Origin: Chaetomium olivaceum
Lineage: Eukaryota > Ascomycota > Sordariomycetes > Sordariales > Chaetomiaceae
Assembly (NCBI GenBank): GCA_039881045.1
Contig: JAYWVB010000099.1
Coordinates: 1 to 58,681, forward strand
Direction: 5' to 3'
DNA: 58,681 nt
In this document: positions 41,674 through 53,548 of the stretch, piece after piece
Numbering within the stretch: the stretch's first letter is position 1
Layout of the letters: every line of letters begins with the position of its first letter
The notes under the pieces: generated by a model
Databases searched by the model: none
Told to the model about the DNA's origin: nothing
Seen by the model: the letters and a program-made list of their open reading frames with translations, nothing else
Position numbers and translations under genes: made by a program

Positions 41674-43633
41674 TCAGTCAAGAAACTCGATATCTGCACC
41701 ATCAAAGGCCCCGCGGACAAAGATGGGTGACAGCCCCTTTGTGTAAACCACCGTGGCCGATTTCTTGACATCGGGTTCCGGGTCTCCACCAAACGTGTCA
41801 CGTCCAACTTTGATGATATCCCCCATAGCGACGGCCGAGAGGGCCTCGAACAGTGCTGGGTGCCCATCAGCCTCCCAGACCAATTTGCCGTAAGCGACGG
41901 CAACGACGGAGACCACATCCTCATCAGGGTCGTCTGTCATTGCGGCGGTCACCGGGATGCGCGTGACGCTCCTGTGAGAGCAAGATACACGTTAGTCACA
42001 GATCCTCTGACATACCTTACCTACTGCCTAGGCTATAACATCACCGGGATAAGGGTGGTGGATGGAAAACAACGAGAGAGAAGTAAAACGCACCAGCCCT
42101 TCGCCTCCAATCTATCCTTCCCAGCTGGCAAAGGTTCATTGACAATCACCTCCTCGGTGTCCCCGTTGCTGCCGTCCCATGTGATAAGCATCTCCATGTC
42201 CTCTCCTTCAAACTGATACAAGACCACGAGCGTTTTCTTGGTCATCCAGGCGGGGTCCTTCCCGTCCGGGAGCAACATCTTGATGAACCCCTCGGGCGAC
42301 CTCCGCCCCAACGCGAGGCCCTTGCTGCCCTGCTCGGTGACGATATGCCGCAAGGTGGCCGTGACATCAATCCCAGCGTACGAAGCGCCAAGAATGTCGA
42401 CGTGCTGCGCCGGAGGTGACCGTTTCGACCGCGCAGTGCTAATGCGGCGCTCTGCCTCCATAATATCATCCGGCATCGAAGAGAACCCGTAATCTGTGGT
42501 CACTTCCTGTACGATGAGGTTTATCTCGTGGTCAACCTGGAGTGTACGGCCCTTGAGCGCCTCCTCGCAGATGGAGAGTATCAGGAGCGCGAGGGCGTCT
42601 TTGTGCGCGCCCGAGGAGGTGCCAGACGGGAGGATCTCGGACTTCTTCGCTAAGGTGTGAGCCTTGGTGTAGAGCCCGCGCGCAATCTTGGCGAGGGCGG
42701 CGAGGTCGGCGGCGCATTGGGCTGCGGTGGACAGCTCGCTTTCGATCTCCGACTCGAAGAGCTCTAGGCCACCTTTGAGGGCGAGCAAGGAGTTTTTGTG
42801 GGCGGATAAGCGCGTGATGGAGTCTTTGATCTGCTGGATAGCGTGGTTTGTCTCGGAGAAGAGGGCCTCGGACTTGGCAACTTCGGTTTTGGCGTTAGCC
42901 GCTTGGGCTTGGAAGTCTAGCGGCTTGATAACGTAGCCGAGCACTTTCCAGACACCGTTGAGATAGAACTGAAGGAAGTTAGTAGATCATGACCTCAAAG
43001 CGCAGCTGAAGAATGCCTATACGAACTGGTTCAGTGATGGCGTTAGCAATGGAGTCTTTCTCTCTCCAGTCACGGTATGCAGCCAGCAGCTGATCTCGAG
43101 CAGCAACCTGAGTCTTCAGTTGAGAGCCGAGCGTGTTGAGAACATTGGCCCTTTCGGTCTGTTCGCGAATTGCCGCATCGATGGCGGTCTGGCTCTTAGT
43201 AAGGAAATCATCGGCCTTTGTCTTTTGTGTTTGGAATTTGGTTTTCAGCTCGTTCATCTATTCGGGGGTTAGCACAAAACTCAGTCTCAGAGAGAAGTGT
43301 ATTTCGCAAACATGCAGCCTGTTGGTTCTTGGCTATCACCTGGGTAGAAACTTGAATCAAGTCGGAAGCCTGGCGGAACGCAGACGAGGCGCTCTTGAAC
43401 AATCTGAGTCTCGTAGCAGTGTCTGCAGTTTTGGGATCGTAGTTCCCACGGATGAAGATAGCAACCTGGTGGAGACGTGCCACGGCCATGTTAACGTATC
43501 GAGTGGCGGTGACGGGCACTTGAGCGGCAATCTGCTTGGTGTCTCGACAGGTGAGTTCATACTCTAGAGCTCTGGTCTCAAACTCTCGCTGGAGGATCTC
43601 AAGATCGTGCTTTGTTGGGGAGTCTACCGCCAT
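41674..43633 (-). CDS. Large helical protein with C-terminal beta domain, unknown function (pair member A)
   Basis: 565 residues from four exons: 43633-43340, 43257-43027, 42968-42094, 41971-41674. Introns: GTGATA..ATAG, GTTCGT..TTCAG (branch ACTAAC), GTGCGT..CACAG (branch CTAAC/CTGAC); the last one restores Trp at the join. Residues 1-330 are almost entirely long helices with heptad-like spacing (for example QKTKADDFLTKSQTAIDAAI and NAKTEVAKSEALFSETNHAI). After about residue 400 the protein turns beta-rich (KTLVVLYQFEGEDMEMLITW, SVVAVAYGKLVW). No signal peptide or obvious membrane helix. The frame is intact. Transcribed away from the similarly built gene at 44772. The layout recalls alpha-helical pore-forming or septation-type coiled-coil proteins, but I recognise no family. 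Confidence 0.7.
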
Positions 43634-44771
43634 GACTACAGTTGGATGTGAATGTCAACAGCTCGGCGTTGTTAGGTAGGTGATTTCTTGCTTCCACGTG
43701 CTTGGATCACCAGAACGTGGTAAATAGGGCGACAGCACCGAAAATAGAAGTAGTTGACGCTTACTTCGTCTTCAGTCCTGCTTTCTCTCAAGTATAAAGC
43801 TTCCAGGTTCCCATTCGGTGGCCTGGGATCCTATCATTATTGATGCCGGATTCGACATCCCGGGGCCCATTGGCCTCCCTCCTAACCCTACTCCTCGGAA
43901 ATCACAAAATCCAGCGACGTTGACCATTAGCGGGGCCAATCCCCTGCAATCTCTTCCGACATCTTGCATCGGTGGCATCACCATTTCATCGCCCACTCCA
44001 AGTGATTTGTCACCAGCTGAAGCCTGAAGGAGGTCGCCAAATACGGTAGAAGATGGACCGTTTGTAGAGTCTAGATCTCAGCCCTGAGGAAGATGGTACT
44101 AGTTCTCTCCGACATATTGCATCGCTGGTATCCCGAATGTTGATGCCTAGCAACGCCAGGTGCTTTGGTACCAGCTGAAATAAGTAGTAAACAATAGAAG
44201 ATTGGCCGGCATTTGCTTGTAGAGGTCATTTGCAACAATCTGCGTTAGCCACAATTGCTAGCGCAACGGATGAATGAGTCATTCTGAGACGGAAAAGATC
44301 AGCATCTGGCGTTCACTCTTGGGGTGACTGCATAAGGTACTGTACCAAGCCATACAAAACGCGAACAGAGCAGCATCGCCGCCTGCGACCCCGCCGGCCG
44401 GTGCGCCGTGAGCCACTAGACGGACGACTGCAGATGCAGGCAACCGCCACGTCGGTTCTGCCCAGCTTTACCCTGCAAAATCACGAAAATGGCGCGGCGT
44501 GGCGTTCAGGGTCGAGGCGGCCAATATGTTCGTCCGTTCGGGTTGAGCGCCCAACATGTCGGCGCTGAGGCGCTCGCGCTCTGGAGTTCTGGAATGGCTC
44601 AATGCCCAGCGTTGCCGGTAGGCTGAGGAGGGAACCCGCTCATCTCCTCTCAATGTAACTAAGATAAATGCGGTGGTGCGTTTCAGGGAAGCAGACGGGC
44701 TTGCTCCGTGCTCTACACACACATCGGAAAACAGATGTACAGGCTCTCATCACAACCCATCCGAACCCGAG
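43634..44771. other. Shared divergent promoter of the helical pair
   Basis: 1138 bases between the two ATG codons. Short frames on both strands are without domains. No TATA box I would defend. Co-regulation of the two genes from this region is an inference from orientation. Confidence 0.45.
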
Positions 44772-47364
44772 ATGTCCACAACATCGTCAACCGAGGTCAC
44801 AAAGGTGATCAAAGACCTCGCCGTAACCGACACCAAATCCGTCAGCGCCGACATAAAGAACACTATTTTGTTCCGGACCAAGTGGAGCCATTGTTGACCT
44901 CGGCCCCCATTGCCATCGGCGCTCTCGGGGCCTGCTGCGTTGCGGCGAACTCGCCCCATCTTGACAGGGTTGAGTTAGCGCCTCCTGCCAGTGGGAAGTT
45001 CACGTATCTTAAGTGAGCTCTTAACCCGATGCGTATTGGATGCAGAAACTGACGACAATGAGGTGGCTCGACGTGAGCACTAACCTCCTACAATGCGTCG
45101 ACGAAGGGCGGTCAGCCTTTGATGTCGCCCACGGCAGCATGAACAAGATATGGGACATGGTGCTAATGGTGGACAAGACGGTAGGCCTCCTCCCCGTCCC
45201 ATTCGATTTCCCTCTCGCTGACTACCACAGGTAATCCGCATCATAAGCACCCTCGTCGACCCCCAAGGAACCAAGGACAACCTTCTCGACTACATGGAGG
45301 AGCTGCGCAACACTGCCGACCTCTGCGCCAAGAAGTCAGTCAGCATCGATGACAAGTTTGACGAATACCTCGAGCTCATTAAAGAGCTGAGCCAAGCCTG
45401 CGAGCAGCAGCAAGGCTTAACGACCAGCAAGATCAAGGAGACAGCGCGCGACCTCGAAGCCGAGAACGCACGCCTGGCTGGGCAGGAGCGAGCGGCGCAG
45501 GCGGCCGAAGGGCTAGCGAAAAGGATGGAGCAGGAGTTGACGGTCGCAAGCGAAGCCTATAAGAAGGCTTCAGATGAGTTTCCTTCAGGGTAAGTAACAT
45601 ATCAGGTTGCGTGCACCTGTTTGAGAAATGTGCTGATGATGACCAATGTAGTTGGGATATCGTCGGGCAAGAGGTCGTTAAGGGCTGGCGGATTGCGTCA
45701 CTACCGTGGTCAACACGGCCATCCCTGTGCTGATGGAGCAGCTTTCGCCAATGAAGAAAGTTCAAGCTGCGACTAATATTCTGGGCGATCTCACCAAGGA
45801 CGCGGTTGACGTTGCCGAGAACATCCAGAATGGCTTAGGGTCAGCAGCTGGAGCGATCCAATCTTCGGCTCAATTTATCGCCGACCCTGCGTTCTCCCAG
45901 ATCAAGAAGGACATGATCTGGTTCAATCTTCTGAAGGAGGTCCTTCCTGCGATCCCTGGGGGCGGTGTGGATTGGGATAAGGCAAAGAGGGAAGCGACGG
46001 TCGGCAAGGCTAAGGGGAAAACATTCTTATCCGTCGTCTCGTCAGGCTTCGCAGGTGCCACGGACGCCTTCAGCAACCTTGCAACGGACAGTAAGCCCAG
46101 CATCAAGTACGTGGCCGCCCTCGAAGGGATCAACGAGGTCGTCTCCGATATGAAAAGGGAGATCGCCGAGGGTGAGAAGTCGGGCGCCTACATCCCGCCG
46201 AAAGCCGGGGACCCGATGGTCGATCACTGGAGCGACGCGTTTGCTGAGCACTACCAGACTGCCATCGAGCTTTGCAGCGCTAGCACGTCATTCCCTGGCA
46301 ACGCCCCGGGCGGAGTAAGTTCCCCTTCCCAACACATCATCTCTAACCCTCCTGACTGACCGCGCCAGTTCCCATCCGTGAACCCCTCCGCCACATCAGC
46401 CCAAAGGGATATGTCCAAGTCTCTTGGTGTAATGGAAGGTGCGACCAATCGTTTGCGTATGACACGCGACGCGCTAATCGCCACTCAAAACAACTATCTG
46501 CAGTCAGAGACACTGCTCATCGAGTCCCGCACCAAAATGGCCGACATCCAAGCCACCATTACGAAGCTGCAATCCTCGACTCTCAAACTTGACCAAGTGC
46601 TTGAGATCCTCAAGGAGTCCATTAACATGGTCGGTGCCGTGAAAAACAACATCGCCAAACTGTGCACGTTCTTCGGCGCTATGGCGACGTTGATCACGGT
46701 CATGGTGACGCAGCAGGTCCAGCCGTTCGTCAAGAACCTCGACACAAACCTCAAGCGCAGCGAGGACGGACTTGTCGGGGCTCTCAGCTGGGCGGACAGC
46801 CAGAAGCAGGTCATCTATCAGTCGATAGTGACTATCCGGTCGTATTTCTCGGCGTATGGTGATGTCGCGGGGATGTGGGTTAAGCTGTCGACCGAGAACA
46901 TCATTGAGGGGATGGATCTGCTTGCCGACGTGTTTGCCGCTGCGCAGGAGGGTGACTCGGCCGCCAAGGCAAGGGAGTTGGAGGACTGGTCGGGACGGGC
47001 GCAGGCGAATATTGCCAAGATTGCGCGGGAAGTAGGTCACCCTGCTTGACCCTAGAACCTGAGGTGATGTGGATCTAGGCTCTCAGCTAACGGCGACTCG
47101 TAGACTCAAAACAAGATGAAGGCCGACATGCAGGCGCGGGTTGAGCGCTTTGCGAAGGAGACGGCCAGGCTGCCTGAGCCGCCAAAGGCCGCCGTCGAGG
47201 GCTTGAACAAGGCGTCCAAGATTGCTGCCAGGACCGGGATGAGAATGCTGGAAGAGGCACCCAGTGAAATCGGTAAGTTTGTTTATTTCTACTTTGATAC
47301 TGTGTGGTCATCAGTGAGCTACGATACTGACGTGAGATAATATATAGTCCCAACTGGCTGGTGA
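44772..47364 (+). CDS. Large multi-exon helical protein with hydrophobic hairpin-like segment (pair member B)
   Basis: About 743 residues from seven exons: 44772-45012, 45063-45180, 45231-45589, 45652-46314, 46369-47031, 47104-47272, 47348-47364; all introns GT..AG, 50-75 bases, with CTGAC/CTAAC-type branch points. The final exon codes only for VPTGW. Long heptad-type helices dominate (KETARDLEAENARLAGQE, SETLLIESRTKMADIQATI). Two apolar stretches stand out: LLTSAPIAIGALGACCVAA near residue 40 and LCTFFGAMATLITVMV near residue 550, the latter flanked by amphipathic helices, as in the head or foot of alpha-helical pore-forming proteins. No signal peptide. Two breaks, at 44882 and about 45684-45688, are repaired by one base each. 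Unknown family; the pore-former idea is a hypothesis. Confidence 0.65.
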
Positions 47365-49664
47365 AACCCGGATGTCCTTTTTCTCGAGCTCGAACTTGAA
47401 TTCCTTGCAATCCAAAAAAAGTCCAAGTTGATAGCTTAACTAAGAGCTAGTTGGCTCAATTACGGTGAATGGATCATTCATGCGTAGCAGAAGCGGTGTT
47501 ACACTCCATTTCTCCTTCAGCCTCAATCTTACCGTCGCGGGCATAGTCTCGCATCGCATCACGAATCAGATCCCTGATGTCCTCGTTTCCCACCCAGCCT
47601 CCCAGTTCACCCACTGGCATGACAGTACCAAAGGCGCACGTACCATAGCTAGCAAATTTCTTCCAACCATCATACAGACTGACTTTCCAACTACAGTTGC
47701 CCTCAATGTTGCGGGATAGCTACTCGCAATCTGTCACCCAGGGCGAATCGTTCTTAAAGTTAGGGACGATGGTTGAGTAGTCGCATTGATTGTCCCGCTT
47801 GATGGGGGCTGCCACAAGGAAGCTGTTGACTTTCGTTATATTAGCCTATGCCTTGCCTTCGGGATGGGGGTGTCCGCGGAAGATTAATGTATTAGCTGGG
47901 TGCTACGTAGTAGTTTACCATGGAGATGGTGAGAACAGCGGGAGCTAGCTTGGACTTGACGATGAACTTCATTTGTCTTTCGCTTTTGTAATATGGTTTA
48001 CTATCGAGCCTTGTCGCTAGTGGGAAAATGTCAAAAGATATGTAACTAAACGGAATATTGAGAGGAGTTTAACTAAGACTTGCAGCTTGTTCCGCCAGGT
48101 GACCAACGACAACTCTCTCCTACACAGGAGCCATGCAACACAGGACCCATACATCCTACACAGGAACCATGCATCATTCACAGGTACCATGCATCATACA
48201 CAGGTACCATGCATCTTAGACAGGAACTATGCATCCTATATAGGAATCATGCGTGCAACTCGGTTTGGATATCATCCGGCAGCTCTTTGCATCCAGACTT
48301 GTCGCGCAACAGAGGTGTCGCTTCTAAGGGTCTGGAGGTTGGATTCTTCGCTGTTGTAAAGCGAGACAATAAACGGGCATCGGGCTGTGTGTGTGTGGCC
48401 CAGGTCTCGGTTCGTTGGGGCAATTAGCTATCCTCCCTCGCTATAGTCTTTGTTGTTCAATATACTGCGTTCTGTTACTGTGATATATATACCAGAGTTT
48501 ATTGACAACCAAGTGAAAATGGAGGGGCTGCAAGTGAGCTTGGGCATCACAACCAGCCATCTCGCCATTTTGGGGTCACCTAGCGGGAGGGGTGATATGC
48601 ACGGAACGAGTTGAAATGGGATGGTAACACAGTGTTCAATATTAATTTCGGAGCCACTCGGTCAATGCCTGCTATACCTTGAAGATGATTTAATTGTATG
48701 CTGCGATTCGCGTTTTGACCTACGCGGTTCGGCCTTAAGCGACACCAGGATAGCGTAGCTGATGGCTGTTAGCAAGGGTTTTCCTACTATTAGTTGCGGT
48801 GTCGTGGCGGGTAGGGGCCCTACCGTAGGGCGGGGAATTTCATGCTGGTAGTTTCCTTTGCTGTGGTCGTTGTGGTCGCCGCAAACCTGACGAATCTTCC
48901 TACTCTGAGGTCTTAAGAGTTTGACTGAGCAACAAGATTATATATACAGCCCACTCATGTAGTTTGGCGAGTAAAAGCCACCCGCCTGTTCGAAAAGGGC
49001 TTGCTTGCAACACAGCTGGGTATTCAGCTGGGATAAAGGATATGGTTCTATCTCATTGGCTGAGGTCCCGAAAGTTCTCTCGACAGTGCACTTGCAGGTG
49101 CTACTAGGAATTATAATGTGCGATACAGTCGCGCCGGCGAGATTTTCTCTCGGGTCCGTACTTCGCGGGATCGGTCCCGCGGTTAATAGTACATACTAAC
49201 CGCTAAACTAATGTCGCATTGAAGGTCCGCCGTCGGACCTCATCGGGCGTTGAGTTACATGTCGCTTGTTCTAGCTGGCATTGCATTACGCTCCGCAGAA
49301 TTTACGACCTGTGCATAATTCAAGGTTGAGCCGGGCCTCATTGGACGAGTCAATAATGCGCAATATCTAGAAACGAGGGAGGCAATATGCCACCCTGACT
49401 CTGAGTTGGGCTCGGAGTCATTGAAAGCCGGGACAAGAAAGAATGGCGGCCATGAACCTGGCCATCATGAAGGCAGCTCACGACCAAGGAATTGAGAAGT
49501 ATAAGAAGGATGCCATGGGATTCCATCATGCTCAGCTCAGCACGGCATCCAACGGTCTCTCCCACACAACCGCAGCACTTCTACAGATTTCCAGCGTGTA
49601 TCACGCCATCCTCAACATCTGCCAATTTCACAAGTACCGCCGCATCCAACAACCCTCTTACAGT
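47365..49664. other. Long intergenic region with a 20-bp minisatellite
   Basis: 2.3 kb with no recognisable gene apart from the repeat at 48124-48259. An open frame at 49443-49664 in frame with the next gene lacks a leader peptide and is treated as 5' sequence. Confidence 0.4.
48124..48259 (+). repeat. 20-bp degenerate minisatellite
   Basis: About seven units of the form ACAGGWACCATGCATCATAC, starting at 48124 (16-base first unit), 48140, 48160, 48180, 48200, 48220 and 48240, with several base changes between units. The unit contains ATGCAT. Confidence 0.88.
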
Positions 49665-50378
49665 ATGGTCGTCGTCAATCTTGCCGGGCTCGCTCTCTTA
49701 GCCATCTTCGGCCAAACTACTCTCGCCGCTCCTGTCGCTGATGCTGCTTACGCCCCTGATCCTTCTAAAGACTTCATGGCCGGCGTCGACACCAGCACCT
49801 GGGTCTCCGTCCAGTTCCAAGGCAAAACCATTACCTACAACCCTGCTCTCGTCAAAACTACCGTGGCCTCCACCTCCGGAATTTCGGCTAAGCGTTCTGT
49901 ACTCAACAAGCGAGGTCCTTGCAGCGGCGGCAGCAACGAGGACTGCTGCACTGGGAGCACGTTCAATGGTACTCCTGCCCCCTGGGCGTGGACAAGCGAC
50001 TGCATCGCCATCCGTGATTGGGCGTACGCTCAGCACTCGTGGTTCGAAGTCGTAAGGCTAACGTCCGACTACCATGGCATCGTCTTCGCCGGGAGCTGTG
50101 CTTTTGGAGCAGGGACCGGCAACTTTTTCCCCACTTATATCGGGTCTACGGATATCGGTGACTTGACCAAAGATGGTATCAATATCTTCGCGGTGAGTGT
50201 TCCCGCCCCAAAGCTTCAAGGCGCCCAGTGTTTAGTATAATAGTTTTACTGACTTTGAATCAAGGGTGCTAACGGGCAAGTTGGAGCACACGGGTCTATG
50301 AAATGCTCCAATGGAGGTTTTGTAGACCCGGCCGAGGGATCAGATGTTTTCTGGAAGCTTCAGTGTAACGGCTGTTGA
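49665..50378 (+). CDS. Secreted Hce2-domain protein (Ecp2-like effector family)
   Basis: 213 residues from exons 49665-50192 and 50265-50378; intron GTGAGT..CAAG, branch ACTGAC. Signal peptide MVVVNLAGLALLAIFGQTTLAA. A pro-region to about residue 84 ends in two dibasic sites (AKR-S, NKR-G), typical of Kex2 processing. The mature part carries the Hce2 pattern: CCTGSTFNG, SDCIAIRDW, VFAGSCAFGAG, FFPTYIGSTDIGDLTKDGI, then across the intron GQVGAHGSMKC and a final FWKLQCNGC. Ecp2/Hce2 proteins are secreted and some cause plant necrosis or are seen by plant receptors; others have roles between microbes (family knowledge). The start at 49665 is chosen because the leader peptide begins there. The frame is intact. 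Confidence 0.82.
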
Positions 50379-51106
50379 GACATGGTTTGCGGCCGAGCAC
50401 CATAGGGCTGAGGAGATTGAAGGTCTTGCTGGATCTGGCGAGCTTTCAGGTCAGACGTTGTGAGTGACGGAGGGGCAAACTAGCAACCATGGCCGGGGGG
50501 GGCGGGGGGTATGTTCTTTCTTTGATTGTGGGTGTGTGGGTGTAGAAAGACTCGCAAAGAAAGAAAAACAGCTAATATTTACAAACCGACTTTCAACAAG
50601 TCGTTCGTAATGTCCGGACACTTTGGACGATCTCCCCGAAACTTCGTGATGCTTTCTCAGTCGTTGAAACTATCTTTCTGAAGAGCTCATAGTCAGCACC
50701 AGTGATCACTAGTCCTGTACATCGGGCACTGGACTGTCTGGAGTAATAGGAAAGTAGTTAATACTCATGGATGAAGTCTCGATCGGGAGAAAAGAATCTT
50801 CATGCAACTAGTATATTCCTAAATCTCAACCGCACTATTGTCATCTTGCTTTCTCTATTCCATCCATAAGCGGCCTCCATTGGCAGAAGCCCAAGATGCT
50901 GTCGAGCTTCTATAGATACAATTAACTGATACGTTAAAGCAAGCACTGGGTGCTGTGACGACACCTAGCTTGCACGGAGGTCAACTTGGGTTGCGATGGA
51001 CCCGTAAAACAGAACCTTGTAATGTTCTCTGTATTAACATATACTTGCATAAGACACTTCACCTCACACATGTTGATTTGACGGTATTATACCCGTTAAC
51101 AATTGT
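50379..51106. other. Intergenic, convergent gene ends
   Basis: About 730 bases with a G-rich run at 50493-50510 (possible G-quadruplex on the plus strand). No gene, repeat or RNA feature recognised. Confidence 0.45.
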
Positions 51107-52365
51107 CTACTCTGCTACAACACTCAAGGCATTGCTGTAACAGTTTGCTATCGCGCTGCTAGCCAGACCACTGGTCGCCGTGGGGCACACACATTTACCA
51201 TTCACACTCTGGACAGGCAGCGCCGTGCACGTAGACGGCTGGGTCCAGCCAACAATAGTGCTCGTGGGCGGGAAGTTCTCGGGCTTCCTGAATGTCACGG
51301 CCTTGACCAACACAGGGATCGCCTGCCCTGTCGCAAGGCGGAACGGCCTGTGCTTGAGCACGCCCAACAAGCTCCCGACCTCGCCAGAGTGTGCCGCCAA
51401 GCTCAACCAGGTGTTCTTATCAGTCGTGAAAAGCTCGTCCAGCAGCACCTTGTTGCGTTTCGCCTGGGACTCGCTCGTCTCGTAGTCGACGCCATTGAAC
51501 AACGGATCGAGCTCGGCGAAGCCGGCCTCGAAGCGGTACCAAGGGAACATGTTTGCGATGTAGGTCTTTGAGTTGCGGTGGTCGCAGGTGCGGATGCTGA
51601 TGCCCTCGCGCAGGTACTCCTTGACGATGGGGAAGAAGTTATCCAGGCCGAGCCCGTTGAAGGTCGTGTTGACTGTGGTGGTGCAGCGGGCTAGGGGGGA
51701 GGTGTAGAAGGACTCCGGGGCGGGCTGCTTCTGCTCTGAGATTTGGGTGCGCCAGAAGTTGTGGGCCTTGATAGACTCAGCTTCACCGGCCCTAGTCAGA
51801 AGGGGATCGTTCCAGATCGCGGTGCCGTTGCCATCGAGTAGACCCCAGTAGCACTATGATGTACGTTAGCCAAACATGAGTTACAGTGATCCATTGTGAG
51901 ATGAATAGAAGGAGGCACCTACGTTCCAGGCGGGCGTGCCATAAAACGACTCAGCGGCGTTATGCCAGCCTTCACCGTGGCGCTGCATCAGAAGCACCTT
52001 GTACTGCGTGTTAGGGCAGGCCTTCGCGTTGAGGTGCTTGACCTTATTTGCGAAGCGCTCCCACTGCGTCTTTTCTCCTTTAGGGTCAAACTCGGCGTCG
52101 GTGTCGTAGGCGCGATTCAGCAGGCCGAAGTTGGTCTGGGTCTACGGTACTAGTTAGTTTTGCTCGTGCGATCGTGGGATGCAGACTCGAGTGTACATAC
52201 GTAGTCGAAGCCAGTGGGATCAGTCGCGGCTTCATCTTGAAGGAAGTAACCAGTAACAGTCGTGTAGTTGATGTACGTCAGACCATCAACTCGACGACCC
52301 TGGAGCTCCCAAGCGAGAGATGCAGGCACAAGAGCAGCCAAGGAAACGAGCGTGTTAATCAACAT
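51107..52365 (-). CDS. Secreted histidine phosphatase (phosphoglycerate mutase superfamily)
   Basis: 376 residues from exons 52365-52201, 52141-51923 and 51853-51107; introns GTATGT..GTAG (branch CTAAC) and GTAGGT..ATAG (branch CTAAC). Signal peptide MLINTLVSLAALVPASLA. Catalytic motifs: LMQRHGEGWHN (RHG with the nucleophile His), SFYTSPLARC (second Arg), and WLSLAAHSGEVGSLL (second catalytic His). This matches the fungal Pmu1-like branch rather than glycolytic mutase, with an added secretion signal and a C-terminal region with several Cys (CTALPVQSVNGKCVC) after the catalytic core. Likely acts outside the cell on a phospho-monoester; substrate unknown. The frame is intact. Confidence 0.85.
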
Positions 52366-53548
52366 CGTGCAAAGAACGACACTGAAAATGCGAGCGCGCG
52401 GGGAATTTGATGGTAAGCTCGGGATGGGGATCTTTGATGCAGACTGCAGGGACCCTCAACCCATATTTATCTGCGACTAAATCGTGACATCGTCGTCTCG
52501 GTAAGCTCGGTATTATTCCTTTGTATCTGCCCTGGCTAACGGCCAATAATTTTCCACTAAGCTCACCTTAAAATGGTAACTTTGCTTGGTAGTCTGGGCA
52601 TCCTTAATCCAACCAACGGTAAACTTGTGAGAGTTCGTCTAACCCCCACGTTCGTCGTTGGGAGCCAATTGTTTCAGAACGTGTGTCGATTTTACCCCAC
52701 CGAAATCCTGATCCCATATCCCGAGACTCGACAGCTCCCGCGTGATGGAAATCTGCCTTTGCTGGAATTATTACGATAGGCTTTCACCATGTTTGACTTG
52801 TAACTTCAGAGCAGTTCATCTGCAGCGCTACGTGATCAATGTTTTTTTTTGTTACTTAGGGTTATAAAAGTGCTGGAAAGTGTTGGAAAATGTTGGAAGT
52901 GGGCACATAGTAATGTTGGTTTATATCCATCTTGTCCCTAGTTAATATTGTTGAGTTGTGTTCGAGTTACCACTATATAATGTCTGATAAATTTACAGTA
53001 GGAACCCATGACAATTAGTTAGCTCCCAGCCTGCTCCCGGGTTTCTCGATGTCTCGTCTCGGGACAGAAGCTAACATTGTTGAACAGGACAGTCAAGTTC
53101 ACCAAGGTGCTACCGCATACCTAAATACCTGGTGCTGGTATACCGGTTCGCTTGGGGATGGCGAATTGTTGTCTTGTGTGTAATATATTGACTCAACATC
53201 GTATTAAGAATGCCGCAAAAATTACCAAGGAACTTAAATAAAATTGCTGGCGTCGCTTCGTTCGTCAGTCGCGCGGCCCTTCGCTACGCTACGGGGCGCT
53301 TCCTTCCTCTCTCCCGCTCCTGGAATTTTCCTGTCCCTCTCCGGAGGACAATCCGGGTCAGGTTGAATACGGGAGAGACGAAGCGCCAATATCTGTCCGT
53401 CGGCCAGCAACTCCATCCACTTGAACTTCTCATCACACTTATACCAATCCTTTCTAGTATAATCTAAGTACTCATGCCTCTACACTCTCGTCGTCGCTAC
53501 TTATAAACCCACTTGACTCCTCTGAAGGACCCACCCCCGCCACAGCAT
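52366..53548. other. Intergenic, left flank of Helitron remnant
   Basis: About 1.2 kb containing short GTGTTGGAAA-like tandem words at 52868-52900 and the inverted repeat at 53295-53387, which may belong to the Helitron's 3' end. No gene recognised. Confidence 0.4.
53295..53387. repeat. 93-bp nested inverted repeat
   Basis: Outer arms GGCGCTTC (53295-53302) and GAAGCGCC (53380-53387) and inner arms TCTCTCCCG (53308-53316) and CGGGAGAGA (53370-53378) all pair perfectly, with a 5/1-base internal bulge and a 53-base loop. It lies about 160 bases beyond the Helitron helicase stop. Confidence 0.88.

Noticed and set aside
49150..49225. tRNA-like stretch on the minus strand with an A-box-like TAGTTTAGCGG and a CGCGGGA..TCCCGCG stem
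   Set aside because: No acceptor or anticodon stem can be folded and the B box is poor. At most a fragment of a tRNA-derived SINE.
49443..49664. In-frame N-terminal extension of the Hce2 protein
   Set aside because: It would bury the signal peptide; the leader starts at 49665.
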